Shown here: one piece after another, positions 17,172-25,669 of the stretch
Layout: each line of letters starts with the position of its first letter
Numbering within the stretch: position 1 is the stretch's first letter
DNA from: Bin5 sp022821545
GTDB lineage: Bacteria; Chloroflexota; Anaerolineae; Caldilineales; Caldilineaceae
Reading direction: 5' to 3'
Assembly (NCBI GenBank): GCA_963664085.2
Contig: CAXXLO010000002.1
Location: forward strand, 1,488,001 to 1,552,000
Length of the DNA: 64,000 nt
Translations under genes and position numbers: made by a program
The notes under the pieces: model-generated
The model's input: the letters and a program-made list of their open reading frames with translations, nothing else
Databases searched by the model: none
What the model was told of the DNA's origin: nothing

Positions 17172-18608
17172 TCACCGGCTGCCAGCCGTTTCGCCGTTGG
17201 CAAAGGGCGTCAGATGGCGGGTGAAGTGTGTGTTCAGCGCCTTTTCGTAGGCTTTTTCATGGTCGGCGATCAGGCCGTGAATCTGCGGGCCGAAGCGGTC
17301 CAGATTGGAGCCGAACGTCACGTGCAGCAGCTGGCGGGCGTCGAACTGCTCCAGCAGTCCCGGCAGCTCTGCGTCGGACAGGTCGGCGTTGGCGGGCACC
17401 TTGTCCGGCTGGCAGTCGAGAAAATAGGTCTTGCGGTCCGTCTCGAAGCGGGCGCGCGAGTAATCGAGAATCTCGCGGAAGAGAGCTGTATCGAGGTCGG
17501 CGATGACGCGCAGCGCCTCCAGATAGCTCGTGCCGGCCGTCTTGACATGCACCCGCTCCTCGGCGTATTTGGCGACCAGCGGGTAGATGCTGAACTTGTC
17601 GGAGCCCGTGTGGACGCTCAGCTTGTAGGCGTCGAAATGCTTCAGAATGGCCGCGTGCTTGATCAGCTCCGCTTCGAACGGGCCGGTGTCGCCGATATAG
17701 TCGACGCCCTTCTGAAACTTGCCGACAAAACGGGGCGCGAGGCTGACGACCGGCAGATCCCGCCGCAACAGTTCATGCGCCATAAAGTAGTGTTCGTAGA
17801 TCGAAGTCGGCGTCTCCGTCTCGTCCACCGACATCTCCAGGTCGTAGCGCGTGCCGCGCATCTGCTGATCGAGCGCGGCCGCGATATCCAGCGTGTGAAC
17901 GATGGCGCGCCCGTACTTTGCCAGCGCCCGCAGCAGGCTCTCCTCGCTGAAGGTGAGCGTCAGTCCCGCCAGTTCGATCGGGGCGGTCAGATAATCGGCC
18001 CGCAGCGCCTCTAGGTCGGTATCCAGCCGCGCCCAGGGCAGCGCCTCGACCTTGGCGCGCAGCGCCGGCGGCGAGTCGGTTTCGGCCTCATTGTCGACGT
18101 GGTCGCTGGGATCGATCGTGTAGAAGGTGTAGCCGGCCGCGACGAACGCCGGCAGGTCGCTCACCAGTTTCACGTGGTCGGCGTCCGCGCCCCACGGGTC
18201 GCGCCAGCCCATCTGTACCACGCCCCACATGGCGTCGTCCACCACCTCCTGCGGCGTGCGCCCGATGCGATCGTTCTCGCGCACCGACTGTTGCGCAAAG
18301 ATCGGCGCGATGCCGGTGCCCTCGACCGAGCGGACGTGGCCGGGCGTGGCCGCGCCCAACCGGTCACCGAAACCGAATGAGGTCTCCACGCCCAGCGGCG
18401 CCGGATTCAACCAAGACAGTCGTCCTCGCAGCGCAGCCGCGTTCTCCGCCGTCAGCGGGCAGACCAGCATCCCGTTCGTCGTTTCGCCGCTGAAGCCGCC
18501 GGTATCGCCCTGCACGCACAGCTTCTTCTCCCTGCCCTCGCGCGCCAGCGCGTACCTCGTTCCATCCTGTTCGACAACCGAGTTCGGGTACTGTTTCACT
18601 TGTGGCAT
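17172..18608 (-). CDS. Tagaturonate epimerase family protein (UxaE-like)
   Basis: 478-residue protein recognised as the tagaturonate/fructuronate epimerase family from stretches such as TSFGFGDRLGAATPGH, KLSVHTGSDKFSIYP and the C-terminal LLHVTFGSNLDRFG. In characterised members this metal-dependent enzyme links galacturonate and glucuronate breakdown. His and Asp ligands are plausible in HTGSDK. It overlaps the stop of the small gene upstream by one base (TAATG), with GGAGG just before, so it is translationally coupled. Its sequence fits the uronate and sugar-acid theme of the window. Confidence 0.8.
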   Translation of the reverse strand: MPQVKQYPNSVVEQDGTRYALAREGREKKLCVQGDTGGFSGETTNGMLVCPLTAENAAALRGRLSWLNPAPLGVETSFGFGDRLGAATPGHVRSVEGTGIAPIFAQQSVRENDRIGRTPQEVVDDAMWGVVQMGWRDPWGADADHVKLVSDLPAFVAAGYTFYTIDPSDHVDNEAETDSPPALRAKVEALPWARLDTDLEALRADYLTAPIELAGLTLTFSEESLLRALAKYGRAIVHTLDIAAALDQQMRGTRYDLEMSVDETETPTSIYEHYFMAHELLRRDLPVVSLAPRFVGKFQKGVDYIGDTGPFEAELIKHAAILKHFDAYKLSVHTGSDKFSIYPLVAKYAEERVHVKTAGTSYLEALRVIADLDTALFREILDYSRARFETDRKTYFLDCQPDKVPANADLSDAELPGLLEQFDARQLLHVTFGSNLDRFGPQIHGLIADHEKAYEKALNTHFTRHLTPFANGETAGSR

Positions 18609-18865
18609 TATGCCTCCCGGTCAGGCAAGACGCGCTCAGAGCGTAGTTCCCGTTGCCAGGCTACAGGATCGGGAATCTCGGCAAAAGTTCCTCTCTGTGC
18701 AAGCTCTGCCAAGATCTCTGCCATCAATCGTCCTCGATTGGACGGTGACACGGAATCTGATTCCTCTAGGAAAGTAACGTAGACCTGCGCGGTGCTTGCT
18801 CTTTCAGGAGGGTTTTCGAGCCACTCTATCTGATTGTCGCGGAGGACTGCCTTGTACGTGCGCAT
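18608..18865 (-). CDS. Small uncharacterised protein coupled to the epimerase-family gene
   Basis: 85-residue protein I do not recognise as a named family. It begins MRTYKAVLRDNQIEWLE, has a beta-rich first half and an acidic-basic C-terminal helix region (WQRELRSERVLPDRE). Size and layout resemble small antitoxin-like proteins of Chloroflexota and cyanobacteria, but no toxin gene adjoins it. Its stop overlaps the next start by one base, so the two are co-translated. The gene lacks a strong ribosome site of its own. Confidence 0.6.
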   Translation of the reverse strand: MRTYKAVLRDNQIEWLENPPERASTAQVYVTFLEESDSVSPSNRGRLMAEILAELAQRGTFAEIPDPVAWQRELRSERVLPDREA

Positions 18866-18942
18866 ATGCCCTTACCTATGCACTGCAGTGGTCAGCGTAC
18901 TATCCACAAACCGACGCCGCGAATCAGCGGTTCCGTCATCTC

Positions 18943-18971
18943 TTGCCGCTCTGTCGTTAGAAGGCTAGAAT
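18943..18971 (+). promoter_or_regulatory. Sigma70-type promoter for the LarA-like gene
   Basis: TTGCCG at 18943-18948, 17 nt, TAGAAT at 18966-18971. It lies about 50 bp before the start codon of the racemase gene, in the gap between divergent genes. Confidence 0.6.
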
Positions 18972-19026
18972 ACACGAGAAGCAAATTCTACGCTACTCAC
19001 ACGGGAGACGAACACCGGCGGTGACC

Positions 19027-20292
19027 ATGCAAATCCATCTCCAATACGGCCAGGACGGGCTGACCGCTGAGCTGCCCACCGAAAACGCGACGATCATCCG
19101 CCCCCGCTTTGTCGAAGGACTTCCGGACGAGCAGGCAGCGTTCCGGGACGCGGTGCGGCGGCCCAACCGCGCGCGCCCCCTGGCGGAGGCCGTCGGCGCC
19201 CGGGAGAGCGTCGCGATCGTCATCGCCGACGGCACCCGTCCCCTGCCCTCAGCCCGGCTGCTGCCTTGGATCCTGGCGGAATTGGCGCACGTGCCGGGGG
19301 AGAATGTCACCATCGTCGTCGGCACGGGAACGCACCGGCCCAACACGCCCGAGGAGCTTGAGCAGATCGTGGGTGCGGAGATCTACCGGCGGCTGCGCGT
19401 GATCAACCACAACGCCTACGCCGAAGAGACTATGGCTGTCGTGCGCCCTGGGCAGGACGGGCGCGGCCCGCTGATGATGAACCGCGAATACGCGGACGCC
19501 GACCGGCGCATCCTCGTCGGTTTCATCGAACCGCACTTCATGGCAGGCTTTTCAGGCGGCTACAAGGCCGTCTTCCCCGGCGTGGCCGACCTGGCCTCGA
19601 TCATGCACTACCACCGCGCCGAGATGATCGGCCATCCGCAGAGCAAGTGGGGCGTGCTCCAGGGCAACCCGACCCAGGAGCAGATCCGCGCCAACGCCTC
19701 CGTCCTGCCCGTCGACTTTCTGGTGAATGTCACCCTCAATCACAAGCGGCAGATCACACGCTTCTTCTGTGGCGGCGTGATTGACGCGCACGAAGAAGGG
19801 TGCCGCTATGTGAAGGAGACAGCGATGGCCGCCGTCGATCGCAGCTTCCCGCTGGTGATCACCACCAACAGCGGCTTCCCCCTCGACCAGAACCTCTACC
19901 AGTCGGTGAAGGGAATGTGCGCCGCCGCCGAGATCATCGAGGACGGCGGCGACATGATCGTCGCCGCCCGCTGCAACGACGGCTTCCCCGCGCACGGCAA
20001 CTTCACCAAGCTGCTCTACGAGCACAGTTCGCCGCAGGCGATGCTGGAGACGATCTTCCGTCCCGGTTTTCACATGCTCGATCAGTGGCAGGTGCAGAAG
20101 TTCGCCGAGGTAGCGCTGCGCGCGCAAGTGGCGATATACAGCGAGTTGGACCCGGACGCCGTGGCCCGCGCCGGCCTCACCCCCGTCGCCGACCTGAACC
20201 ACCACATCCACACAGCCGTCGCCAATCTGGGCCCCGACGCGCCAATCGCCGTCCTGCCCGAAGGCCCAATGACGATCCCCTACCTCGTCTAG
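19027..20292 (+). CDS. Nickel-pincer LarA-like racemase family protein
   Basis: 421-residue member of the LarA (lactate racemase, DUF2088) family. The Rossmann part has IADGTRPLP near 67-75. The two catalytic His are His103 in GTGTHRP and His170 in GFIEPHFMAGFSGG, and the Lys that holds the nickel-pincer cofactor is Lys180 in GGYKAVFPG. All key residues are kept, so it should be active as a racemase or epimerase of a 2-hydroxy acid. LarB, LarC and LarE, which make the cofactor, are not in the window. The start may be the ATG at 19027 or a GTG six bases earlier. Confidence 0.9.
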   Translation: MQIHLQYGQDGLTAELPTENATIIRPRFVEGLPDEQAAFRDAVRRPNRARPLAEAVGARESVAIVIADGTRPLPSARLLPWILAELAHVPGENVTIVVGTGTHRPNTPEELEQIVGAEIYRRLRVINHNAYAEETMAVVRPGQDGRGPLMMNREYADADRRILVGFIEPHFMAGFSGGYKAVFPGVADLASIMHYHRAEMIGHPQSKWGVLQGNPTQEQIRANASVLPVDFLVNVTLNHKRQITRFFCGGVIDAHEEGCRYVKETAMAAVDRSFPLVITTNSGFPLDQNLYQSVKGMCAAAEIIEDGGDMIVAARCNDGFPAHGNFTKLLYEHSSPQAMLETIFRPGFHMLDQWQVQKFAEVALRAQVAIYSELDPDAVARAGLTPVADLNHHIHTAVANLGPDAPIAVLPEGPMTIPYLV

Positions 20293-20438
20293 CCGCGGCC
20301 CCTAGTCCACAAGCGCCTCGTTCAGCTGCAAAGCCATCCATATCCACGAAGGACACAGAGGGGCACGAAGGATAGGGACACTAGGGGGATCCCAAGAGGA
20401 TGCCCCAAATCTGCGATGTCCCTCGCAGGGCGCAAAGC

Positions 20439-20467
20439 TTGTCAATCACCAAGCTATATGGTAGTAG
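20439..20467 (+). promoter_or_regulatory. Possible promoter of the TIGR04255-type cassette
   Basis: TTGTCA at 20439-20444, a 17-nt spacer, then TAGTAG at 20462-20467. The -10 is poor but the spacing is exact, and it lies 76 bp before the first start codon. The 250-bp gap after the LarA gene holds no other gene. Confidence 0.4.
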
Positions 20468-20542
20468 TATGATAGCCACTGTCGGATAAATGCATGATTC
20501 GTCAATGGGCTATTTCCGATAAGAGCCGATACGAGATTGCAA

Positions 20543-21337
20543 ATGTCCATCGTCTTCAAGAATCCACCCATTAACGAAGTAGTTGTATCAACATATTTTA
20601 GTCCGCAGCTATCTGACTTTCGCAGCGAACACGTCGGCCTGTTTTGGGAAAAGATTAGGAAGGATTTCCCCGTCGCGCGGCAGCAATCTCCCATACCATC
20701 ATCGGTGTCACTTGGACTGGAAGTCAATGCTGACGAACCATTCCCTATGCCCAGATATTGGTTCATCGCCGACGATGACATAAGCCTCATTCAAATTCAA
20801 AAAAACGCTTTTATGTTCAATTGGCGACGCAGAGATGATGCCTACCCGCGCTTTCATGGGAACATCAAACCTGCTTTCGACAGATACTATGCTCTCTTCA
20901 GCGAATTCATTCGAACGGAAGTTCAAAATGAGGAGCCAGCTATCGACCTTTGTGAGCTGACTTATATTAACGTTGTAGAACGTAGCGACTTTTGGGGCGG
21001 GCCGGCAGATACCGAGAAAGTCATTCCTTCATTTCCACTCCTTGCCCCTGGTATTGAAGTTGTCGGATCTCCGGAATTCAACTGCAACTACGGTTACAGA
21101 ATCGAAGACGATATGCAGCTTAGTATTGCCATACGGAGCGGGGCCATGGCCCAGCAGGCAGACGCTCCGGTTTTGATATTTGAAATCAGGGCTGCTGCCC
21201 GTCTTGGGCAGGCCAAAAAGTCAGAAGCCGACGAATGGTTCGAACGCGCGCACAATTCAGTTACTCAATGTTTTGTCGGCATGACACATCGAGATATCCA
21301 AAGTAAATACTGGAGTCGAGAAGAGGAAATGAAATGA
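20543..21337 (+). CDS. TIGR04255-family protein of unknown function (first gene of a three-gene cassette)
   Basis: 264-residue protein with the opening NPPINEVVVSTYFSP and a later FxGN/AFDRYYALFSEFI region typical of the sporadically distributed TIGR04255 family. No catalytic motif is visible; it has many aromatic residues and no signal peptide or membrane helix. Its codon use is AT-richer than the flanking genes, which suggests transfer. It overlaps the next gene by 4 bp (ATGA). The start could be the ATG at 20543 or a TTG six bases earlier. Function is unknown. Confidence 0.75.
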   Translation: MSIVFKNPPINEVVVSTYFSPQLSDFRSEHVGLFWEKIRKDFPVARQQSPIPSSVSLGLEVNADEPFPMPRYWFIADDDISLIQIQKNAFMFNWRRRDDAYPRFHGNIKPAFDRYYALFSEFIRTEVQNEEPAIDLCELTYINVVERSDFWGGPADTEKVIPSFPLLAPGIEVVGSPEFNCNYGYRIEDDMQLSIAIRSGAMAQQADAPVLIFEIRAAARLGQAKKSEADEWFERAHNSVTQCFVGMTHRDIQSKYWSREEEMK

Positions 21338-22104
21338 ATGTGGAAGTAACTGCTACGACTTCCTCAATCTATCAGCTACCTGCAGACCAGGTAATAGTGG
21401 CTCCCGTTTCCGCCTATGATCCTGACAGGGACTCAGGTCAACCGCATTCAAGTTCTCTCTCTAGCTTTTCGGAGCCGCAAAGCAGGACGATAAGAGTGCG
21501 TCCAAACGTGGCTGAGAGTTTCTGGATTACTCGTGAACAGATACACCAGATTCGTCAACTCGATAGGCTAGGGTCGTCTACTACTGGACGGAGCGCAACA
21601 ATCATCGTTCATGCCTCTCCCGAAGGTATGGTTGACGTACTCCCAGACACGTCTACTGGTTACTCAACTGTCCCGGGTGTACGCTATGGTTTTGATCCAC
21701 GAAGCAAATACATCGCCGATTTTGAAGAAAAGAACAGCGTTTCGCGACAAGTTCGCCAAGCGTACAAAGCCAGAATCGACAAGTTGCGTAGCGGTGCCGC
21801 GCTTGACGGCTTTGAAGTGAACGGGGCTTCCGAAAAGGATTTCTGGTCATTCATAGGATCTTCAGGTTTTTCCCGACGAGCGGGGCTTGCGCTTATGGAC
21901 AATGGAAACCTCCGGGCAGTGTGGAAGAGAGAAGATGCGAGTCATCTCGGCCTCCACTTCTTGGGGGAGCGGCAAGTACAGTATGTGATTTTCAAACGGC
22001 GCTCAGGCAGCAGAAAGATTTCGCGGACTGCTGGGATTGATACGTTTGAAGGAGTCAAAAAGCAGATTCTGGCGTTCGACCTCTTGCCGTTGGTGAACGC
22101 ATGA
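21334..22104 (+). CDS. Uncharacterised protein, second gene of the TIGR04255 cassette
   Basis: 256-residue protein without a family I can name. The first 60 residues are Ser/Pro-rich and probably disordered. The middle (about 65-90) looks like a small beta-structured unit, and the C-terminal half has helical stretches ending in GVKKQILAFDLLPLVNA. It has 4-bp overlaps with both neighbours, so all three should be made in fixed ratio from one mRNA. No signal peptide is present. Base composition matches its two neighbours and differs from the flanking catabolic genes. Confidence 0.7.
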   Translation: MNVEVTATTSSIYQLPADQVIVAPVSAYDPDRDSGQPHSSSLSSFSEPQSRTIRVRPNVAESFWITREQIHQIRQLDRLGSSTTGRSATIIVHASPEGMVDVLPDTSTGYSTVPGVRYGFDPRSKYIADFEEKNSVSRQVRQAYKARIDKLRSGAALDGFEVNGASEKDFWSFIGSSGFSRRAGLALMDNGNLRAVWKREDASHLGLHFLGERQVQYVIFKRRSGSRKISRTAGIDTFEGVKKQILAFDLLPLVNA

Positions 22105-22547
22105 ATGGTGGCGACCTTCCCGATAGTGATCACGTCGTACGATATGCCAAATATACTGATTTTCTTGACGACGAGTATGAGACATTGAACTCTTCGGCAT
22201 TTCAACTCAGGCCTACAGATTCAGGGTTGTCGGTAAACTGGCTTGAGTGCTTTGGAGGCCAATCCAAGCCACAGCAACTTAATGAAGTTCGGCGGCTGAC
22301 AAGACTCACTATGAAACCAAGTGGTCGCCTGGTGGAGCTAAACGTAGGTGTAACGCGGGAACACATCGGACAAAGACTTGACGAGTTAAGATTCATACAC
22401 AAACCGCTAAATGCAGACGAAGTCTATGAAGCCGATCCATCGCACAGCGAAATCATGGGGCTGCCCCCAAAGGATTCACCAGAGGCCGAGTTGATTGGCG
22501 ATATGATCGCCGAATGCGTCATTGCAGTCCATTCAGCGAAGGTATAA
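22101..22547 (+). CDS. Uncharacterised small protein, third gene of the TIGR04255 cassette
   Basis: 148-residue acidic protein of no recognised family. It opens with MNGGDLPDSDHVVRYAKYTD, contains LSVNWLECFGG near residue 43, and ends in a helix (LIGDMIAECVIAVHSAKV). The start is fixed by the 4-bp ATGA overlap with the previous gene. Nothing suggests membrane location. About 270 bp without a credible gene follow before the convergent enolase-superfamily gene. Confidence 0.7.
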   Translation: MNGGDLPDSDHVVRYAKYTDFLDDEYETLNSSAFQLRPTDSGLSVNWLECFGGQSKPQQLNEVRRLTRLTMKPSGRLVELNVGVTREHIGQRLDELRFIHKPLNADEVYEADPSHSEIMGLPPKDSPEAELIGDMIAECVIAVHSAKV

Positions 22548-22814
22548 AGGTTTCGCCATGTCCCCGCGGCCGACGTCAGCGTTGGCCCTTAAGCTAGGCT
22601 CCCATTGTCGTCGTTTCATGTCTTTCTTGCACTTTAGCTTCTACACCGATCTGGCTCAAACACAATGTCAACGTTGACAGCAACGTTGTCTGATACGAGT
22701 TCAGTTTGACACCAGGATTCTTCATGTGGGCTGCGCCTTAGGAGCACGAGAATCTCGACCGTTCTTACGAAATCTGCAATACGGGTGGCGGCCAAGTTTC
22801 CAGAGTGAGGACCC

Positions 22815-23867
22815 TTAGTCCACAAGCGCCTCGTTCAGCCGCACGCCGAAGCCCGGCGCGTCGCTTAGAGTCAAGTACCCGGCCACAGCCTCCGGCGCAT
22901 CCAGCCACAGCTGCTCCTGCGTCCTGTTCCGGTTCCCCAGCACCAGCTCGCCCAGTGCCTCGCACTCCGTCCCCGCAATAACGTGCAGACCCCACGGCTC
23001 TCCGCCGCGATGCAGGATCACGCTGGCGCCGGTCTCCTGCGCCTGCTCGACGATGCGCCGCGCGGCCGTGATGCCGCCGCACCAGGTCACGTCCGGCTGC
23101 CAGATATCCAGCGCGCCGGCCCGGGCGATGTCGGCGAAGCGGTGGTGGGTGAAATCGTGCTCGCCCCCGGCCAGCTGCACCGGCTTGATCTGTGGCCGTA
23201 ATGCCGCCAGCCCGTCCAGGTCGTCCGGCGTCAGCACGTCCTCGAACCAGTAGACGTCGTAAGGCGCCAGCGTGCGCGCCATCTCCCGCGTCGCCGCGGC
23301 ATCCCAGGCCATGTAGCAGTCGAACATAAGCAGCGCGTCCTCGCCCAGGTGGCGGCGGGACTCCTCCGCCGCGGCCGCGGCCCGTTCAAAGGTGGAGGCG
23401 TCCACCGGACGGCCAAAGGGAATTTTGTGCGCGGTGAACCCGCTCTCCGCGAACCATTCCGGGTCATCGCCGGATGCGTAAGCGCGGACGCGGGGCGAGG
23501 ACGTGCTGCCCAGCAGCGCGTAGACCGGCTGCCGCTCGGCCCTGCCGAGAACGTCCCAGAGGGCAATGTCGATACCGCTCAGCGCCATGATCGCGATGCC
23601 GCCCCGCCCGTAAGGGATCGAGGCCGCGTACAGCCTGTCCCACAGCCGTTCGATATCAGCGGGGCTGTCGCAGCTCTCGCCCAGCAGCAGCTCGCGCAGA
23701 TGGCGGTTGACCACCTCCACCGCGGCCACACCGCCGCCGCCATAACCGTAGCCTGTGACGCCGCCGTCCGTCTCGACCCGCACCACGATCTGCCACAGGT
23801 ACGGCCGCCAGCCGCCCAGCGGTTGGCGGTAGTTGGGATAGACGGCCTGAATGTCTGTGATTTTCAT
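22815..23867 (-). CDS. Enolase-superfamily sugar-acid dehydratase, L-rhamnonate dehydratase-like
   Basis: 350-residue mandelate racemase/muconate lactonising enzyme. Metal and catalytic motifs appear in order: AHKIPFG, MFDCYMAWD (metal Asp), YWFEDVLTPDD (Glu), LAGGEHDFTHHRF (Glu), QPDVTWCGGI (Asp) and the ILHRGGEPWGLH region (His). The pattern is closest to L-rhamnonate dehydratases, which remove water from a sugar acid to give a 2-keto-3-deoxy acid. The ATG at 23867 is chosen over longer starts because homology begins there. It is third in a minus-strand set after PhyH and Uma2 genes. Confidence 0.88.
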   Translation of the reverse strand: MKITDIQAVYPNYRQPLGGWRPYLWQIVVRVETDGGVTGYGYGGGGVAAVEVVNRHLRELLLGESCDSPADIERLWDRLYAASIPYGRGGIAIMALSGIDIALWDVLGRAERQPVYALLGSTSSPRVRAYASGDDPEWFAESGFTAHKIPFGRPVDASTFERAAAAAEESRRHLGEDALLMFDCYMAWDAAATREMARTLAPYDVYWFEDVLTPDDLDGLAALRPQIKPVQLAGGEHDFTHHRFADIARAGALDIWQPDVTWCGGITAARRIVEQAQETGASVILHRGGEPWGLHVIAGTECEALGELVLGNRNRTQEQLWLDAPEAVAGYLTLSDAPGFGVRLNEALVD

Positions 23868-23898
23868 GGGAAGTGAGGTTGAAATGGGGGGGTCGTGA

Positions 23899-24453
23899 CT
23901 ACGACCCGAATATCTCGTCCACTTGAAGGCTGAACCCGGCAAGCGTGGGCGAAGTCAGCGTGTCGCCTTCGCCGAACGTGTCAACGACCTCATAGCCCTT
24001 GTCGCCCAGCAACAGAACGGTGATGACGCCCGCGTCTGTACCCACGACCCAGTACTCCTTGACGCCGTGTTGCGCGTATAACGCCCGCTTGTATCCTTTG
24101 TCCCGCTCAGCCGTCGAGGGGGACAGAATCTCAACCACGAGATCGGGGGCCCCCTGTATGTTGTCCGGGGTGATGATCTGCGCTCGCTCGGTGGAGACGA
24201 ACAAGAGGTCAGGCTGCACTACGTCCATATCCGAAAGCACGACATCCGTGGAGGAGTAATAGATGCGCCCCAGGCCTCTGCTCTTAACAAAGGTCATCAA
24301 ATGATAACCCAACTCTGCCTGCGTCCTTTGGTGCGCTTCGTTGGGCGCGGGGGTCATCATCAATTCTCCGTCCAGGAGTTCATAGCGCTTGTCTTCGGGT
24401 GTAGAAAGGTAGTCCGCGTATGTGAGCTTTAACCGCGGCTTCACATCAATCAT
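23899..24453 (-). CDS. Uma2 family (DUF820) putative nuclease
   Basis: 184-residue protein of the Uma2 family, common in cyanobacteria and Chloroflexota, with a PD-(D/E)XK-like core. It opens KLTYADYLSTPEDKRYELLDGEL, and DVVQPDLLFVS and PDLVVEILSPST carry the conserved acids, followed by the family Lys (RDKGYKR) and KEYWVVG. The start at 24453 has GGAGGT upstream. Although it sits in a catabolic set, its role is unknown; many genomes hold dozens of copies without a proven activity. Confidence 0.9.
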   Translation of the reverse strand: MIDVKPRLKLTYADYLSTPEDKRYELLDGELMMTPAPNEAHQRTQAELGYHLMTFVKSRGLGRIYYSSTDVVLSDMDVVQPDLLFVSTERAQIITPDNIQGAPDLVVEILSPSTAERDKGYKRALYAQHGVKEYWVVGTDAGVITVLLLGDKGYEVVDTFGEGDTLTSPTLAGFSLQVDEIFGS

Positions 24454-24487
24454 ACGAGAACCTCCGGTTTGGATTCTTAGCCCGCCC

Positions 24488-25237
24488 CTACCCCTTCGTC
24501 CACGGCCTGCGCTCATACGCAAACGGAAACGTCCCGTCGTACCCGCGCGGCTGTGACACGTGCCAGATCCCCTCATACATCGGCGTCAGCTGGTAGTGGC
24601 AGACGACGTTGCTGCGTTCGATATGCTCCTGGTGTTTGGCGCCCTGGTGGGGGATATGGTTGATGAAGATAACGCAGTCGCCCGCCTTCGGATAGAGGAT
24701 GACGTGCTCCTGCTCTTCGCACCAAGCCTCGAACTTGGGCCGGTCCATGGGGTCGAGGTGGGGCGGTTCGATCTTGTGTCCATCTTTGACAAACTTCAAA
24801 TGGGCCAGGTCCGGACCGTTGTCCTGAAAGTAGAACGTAGTGTTGATGCCCACCGGCTGCACGACAAGGCGGCCGTGGCCGATATCGTGCTTTTCCTGCC
24901 AGTAACCGTAGAAATCGAGATGCCATTCCTGCAGATAGGGTCCCGGGTTGATGTGCGCGCGGAAACTGCGCAGCTGGCACTGCCGCCCCATCATCCCTTC
25001 CAGGATCGGGCGGATGCTGGGATGGCCGACCAGGGGCGCGTAGGTCTCCGGCTCCCGGTCCAGCAGCGTATCGAACCACATATTGCCGACGTCGTTCAGC
25101 CCCTCTTCCCAGCCCATCTCGCGCGCATGGTTGATGCGCTGGCGGACGTGCTCGGTCTCTTCCGGCGTCAGCGCGTTCTCGACGGTGATGAAGCCGTCTT
25201 CCTCCAACTGATCCAGCGTGGCTTCCAGATTGTCCAT
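24488..25237 (-). CDS. Phytanoyl-CoA dioxygenase (PhyH) family protein
   Basis: 249-residue non-haem Fe(II)/2-oxoglutarate oxygenase. The iron triad is visible as His106-x-Asp108 in EWHLDFYG and a distal His in the NHIPHQGAKH segment (194 or 197), with Arg208 (IERSN) placed to bind 2-oxoglutarate. It would hydroxylate a small organic molecule in the cytoplasm. AAGGAGAAA precedes the ATG at 25237. A TATACT hexamer at 25287-25292 (minus strand) may be its -10 box. Downstream genes are 34 bp and 31 bp away, consistent with an operon. Confidence 0.9.
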   Translation of the reverse strand: MDNLEATLDQLEEDGFITVENALTPEETEHVRQRINHAREMGWEEGLNDVGNMWFDTLLDREPETYAPLVGHPSIRPILEGMMGRQCQLRSFRAHINPGPYLQEWHLDFYGYWQEKHDIGHGRLVVQPVGINTTFYFQDNGPDLAHLKFVKDGHKIEPPHLDPMDRPKFEAWCEEQEHVILYPKAGDCVIFINHIPHQGAKHQEHIERSNVVCHYQLTPMYEGIWHVSQPRGYDGTFPFAYERRPWTKG

Positions 25238-25307
25238 TCTGTTTCTCCTTGCAGGGTCCAGTATCGTGGGCCGGACCCGGCGAATAGTATAGACCGAAAT
25301 CACCGGC

Positions 25308-25520
25308 TCATGCCAGCATCAGGCCCTCCCCCTTGGGTTCCGGTACGGGATCGCCAAACTCACGCGCGGTGTCGACCCAGAGAGCCATCGCCTCGTTGAT
25401 ATTTTGCAGTGCAACTTCCTGCGTATCACCATGAGCCATGCATCCGGGAAGCTCTGGCGCCTCGGCCACGAATGTGTCGTCAGCATTGCTCCAATAAATT
25501 ATGACTTTGTACTTGTACAT
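25308..25520 (-). CDS. hicB: HicB-like antitoxin
   Basis: 70-residue HicB-type antitoxin: YKVIIYWSNADDTFVAEAPELPGCMAHGDT is the partial RNase-H-like fold, followed by a helix (ALQNINEAMALWVDTARE). The C-terminal DNA-binding part of longer HicB proteins is absent, as in many short family members. Its ATG overlaps the stop of the hicA remnant (TGATG), so the pair was translationally coupled. Because the partner toxin has lost its core, this antitoxin is probably left without a target at this locus. Confidence 0.85.
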   Translation of the reverse strand: MYKYKVIIYWSNADDTFVAEAPELPGCMAHGDTQEVALQNINEAMALWVDTAREFGDPVPEPKGEGLMLA

Positions 25521-25669
25521 CACTCCTCCTCCAACTTGTACTTCAGTATGACCTGACGAACCTGCCTGACCTGGTATGGCTTGGCACTGCTGCCGTCGCG
25601 TTGCAGATTCACTCTCTCGGACGGGCGGCCTTCGAGAATTCGCTGGCGAAGTTTCGTGCGTCTACCCAA
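25520..25669 (-). pseudogene. hicA: hicA toxin gene with an internal in-frame deletion
   Basis: Minus strand, TTG at 25669 with GGAGGA upstream, 49 codons. The first 14 residues (MGRRTKLRQRILEG) match the start of HicA toxins of this type, and the last part (RVNLQ, then AKPYQVRQVRQVILKYKL) matches their end. The roughly 30 residues between, which normally hold the dsRBD-like core with the GSHH catalytic His, are missing without a frame change. The product cannot act as an mRNA interferase. The one-base-coupled junction to hicB is intact. Confidence 0.7.

Noticed and set aside
16170..18014. A 614-codon open frame opposite the aminotransferase and epimerase-family genes
   Set aside because: It crosses two real genes and has shadow composition.
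22634..22825. A 63-codon minus-strand frame after the TIGR04255 cassette
   Set aside because: No ribosome site, no family pattern, and it overlaps the end of the enolase-superfamily gene.
25287..25292. TATACT as a firm promoter for the PhyH gene
   Set aside because: No acceptable -35 box at 16-18 nt; mentioned only in the gene entry.
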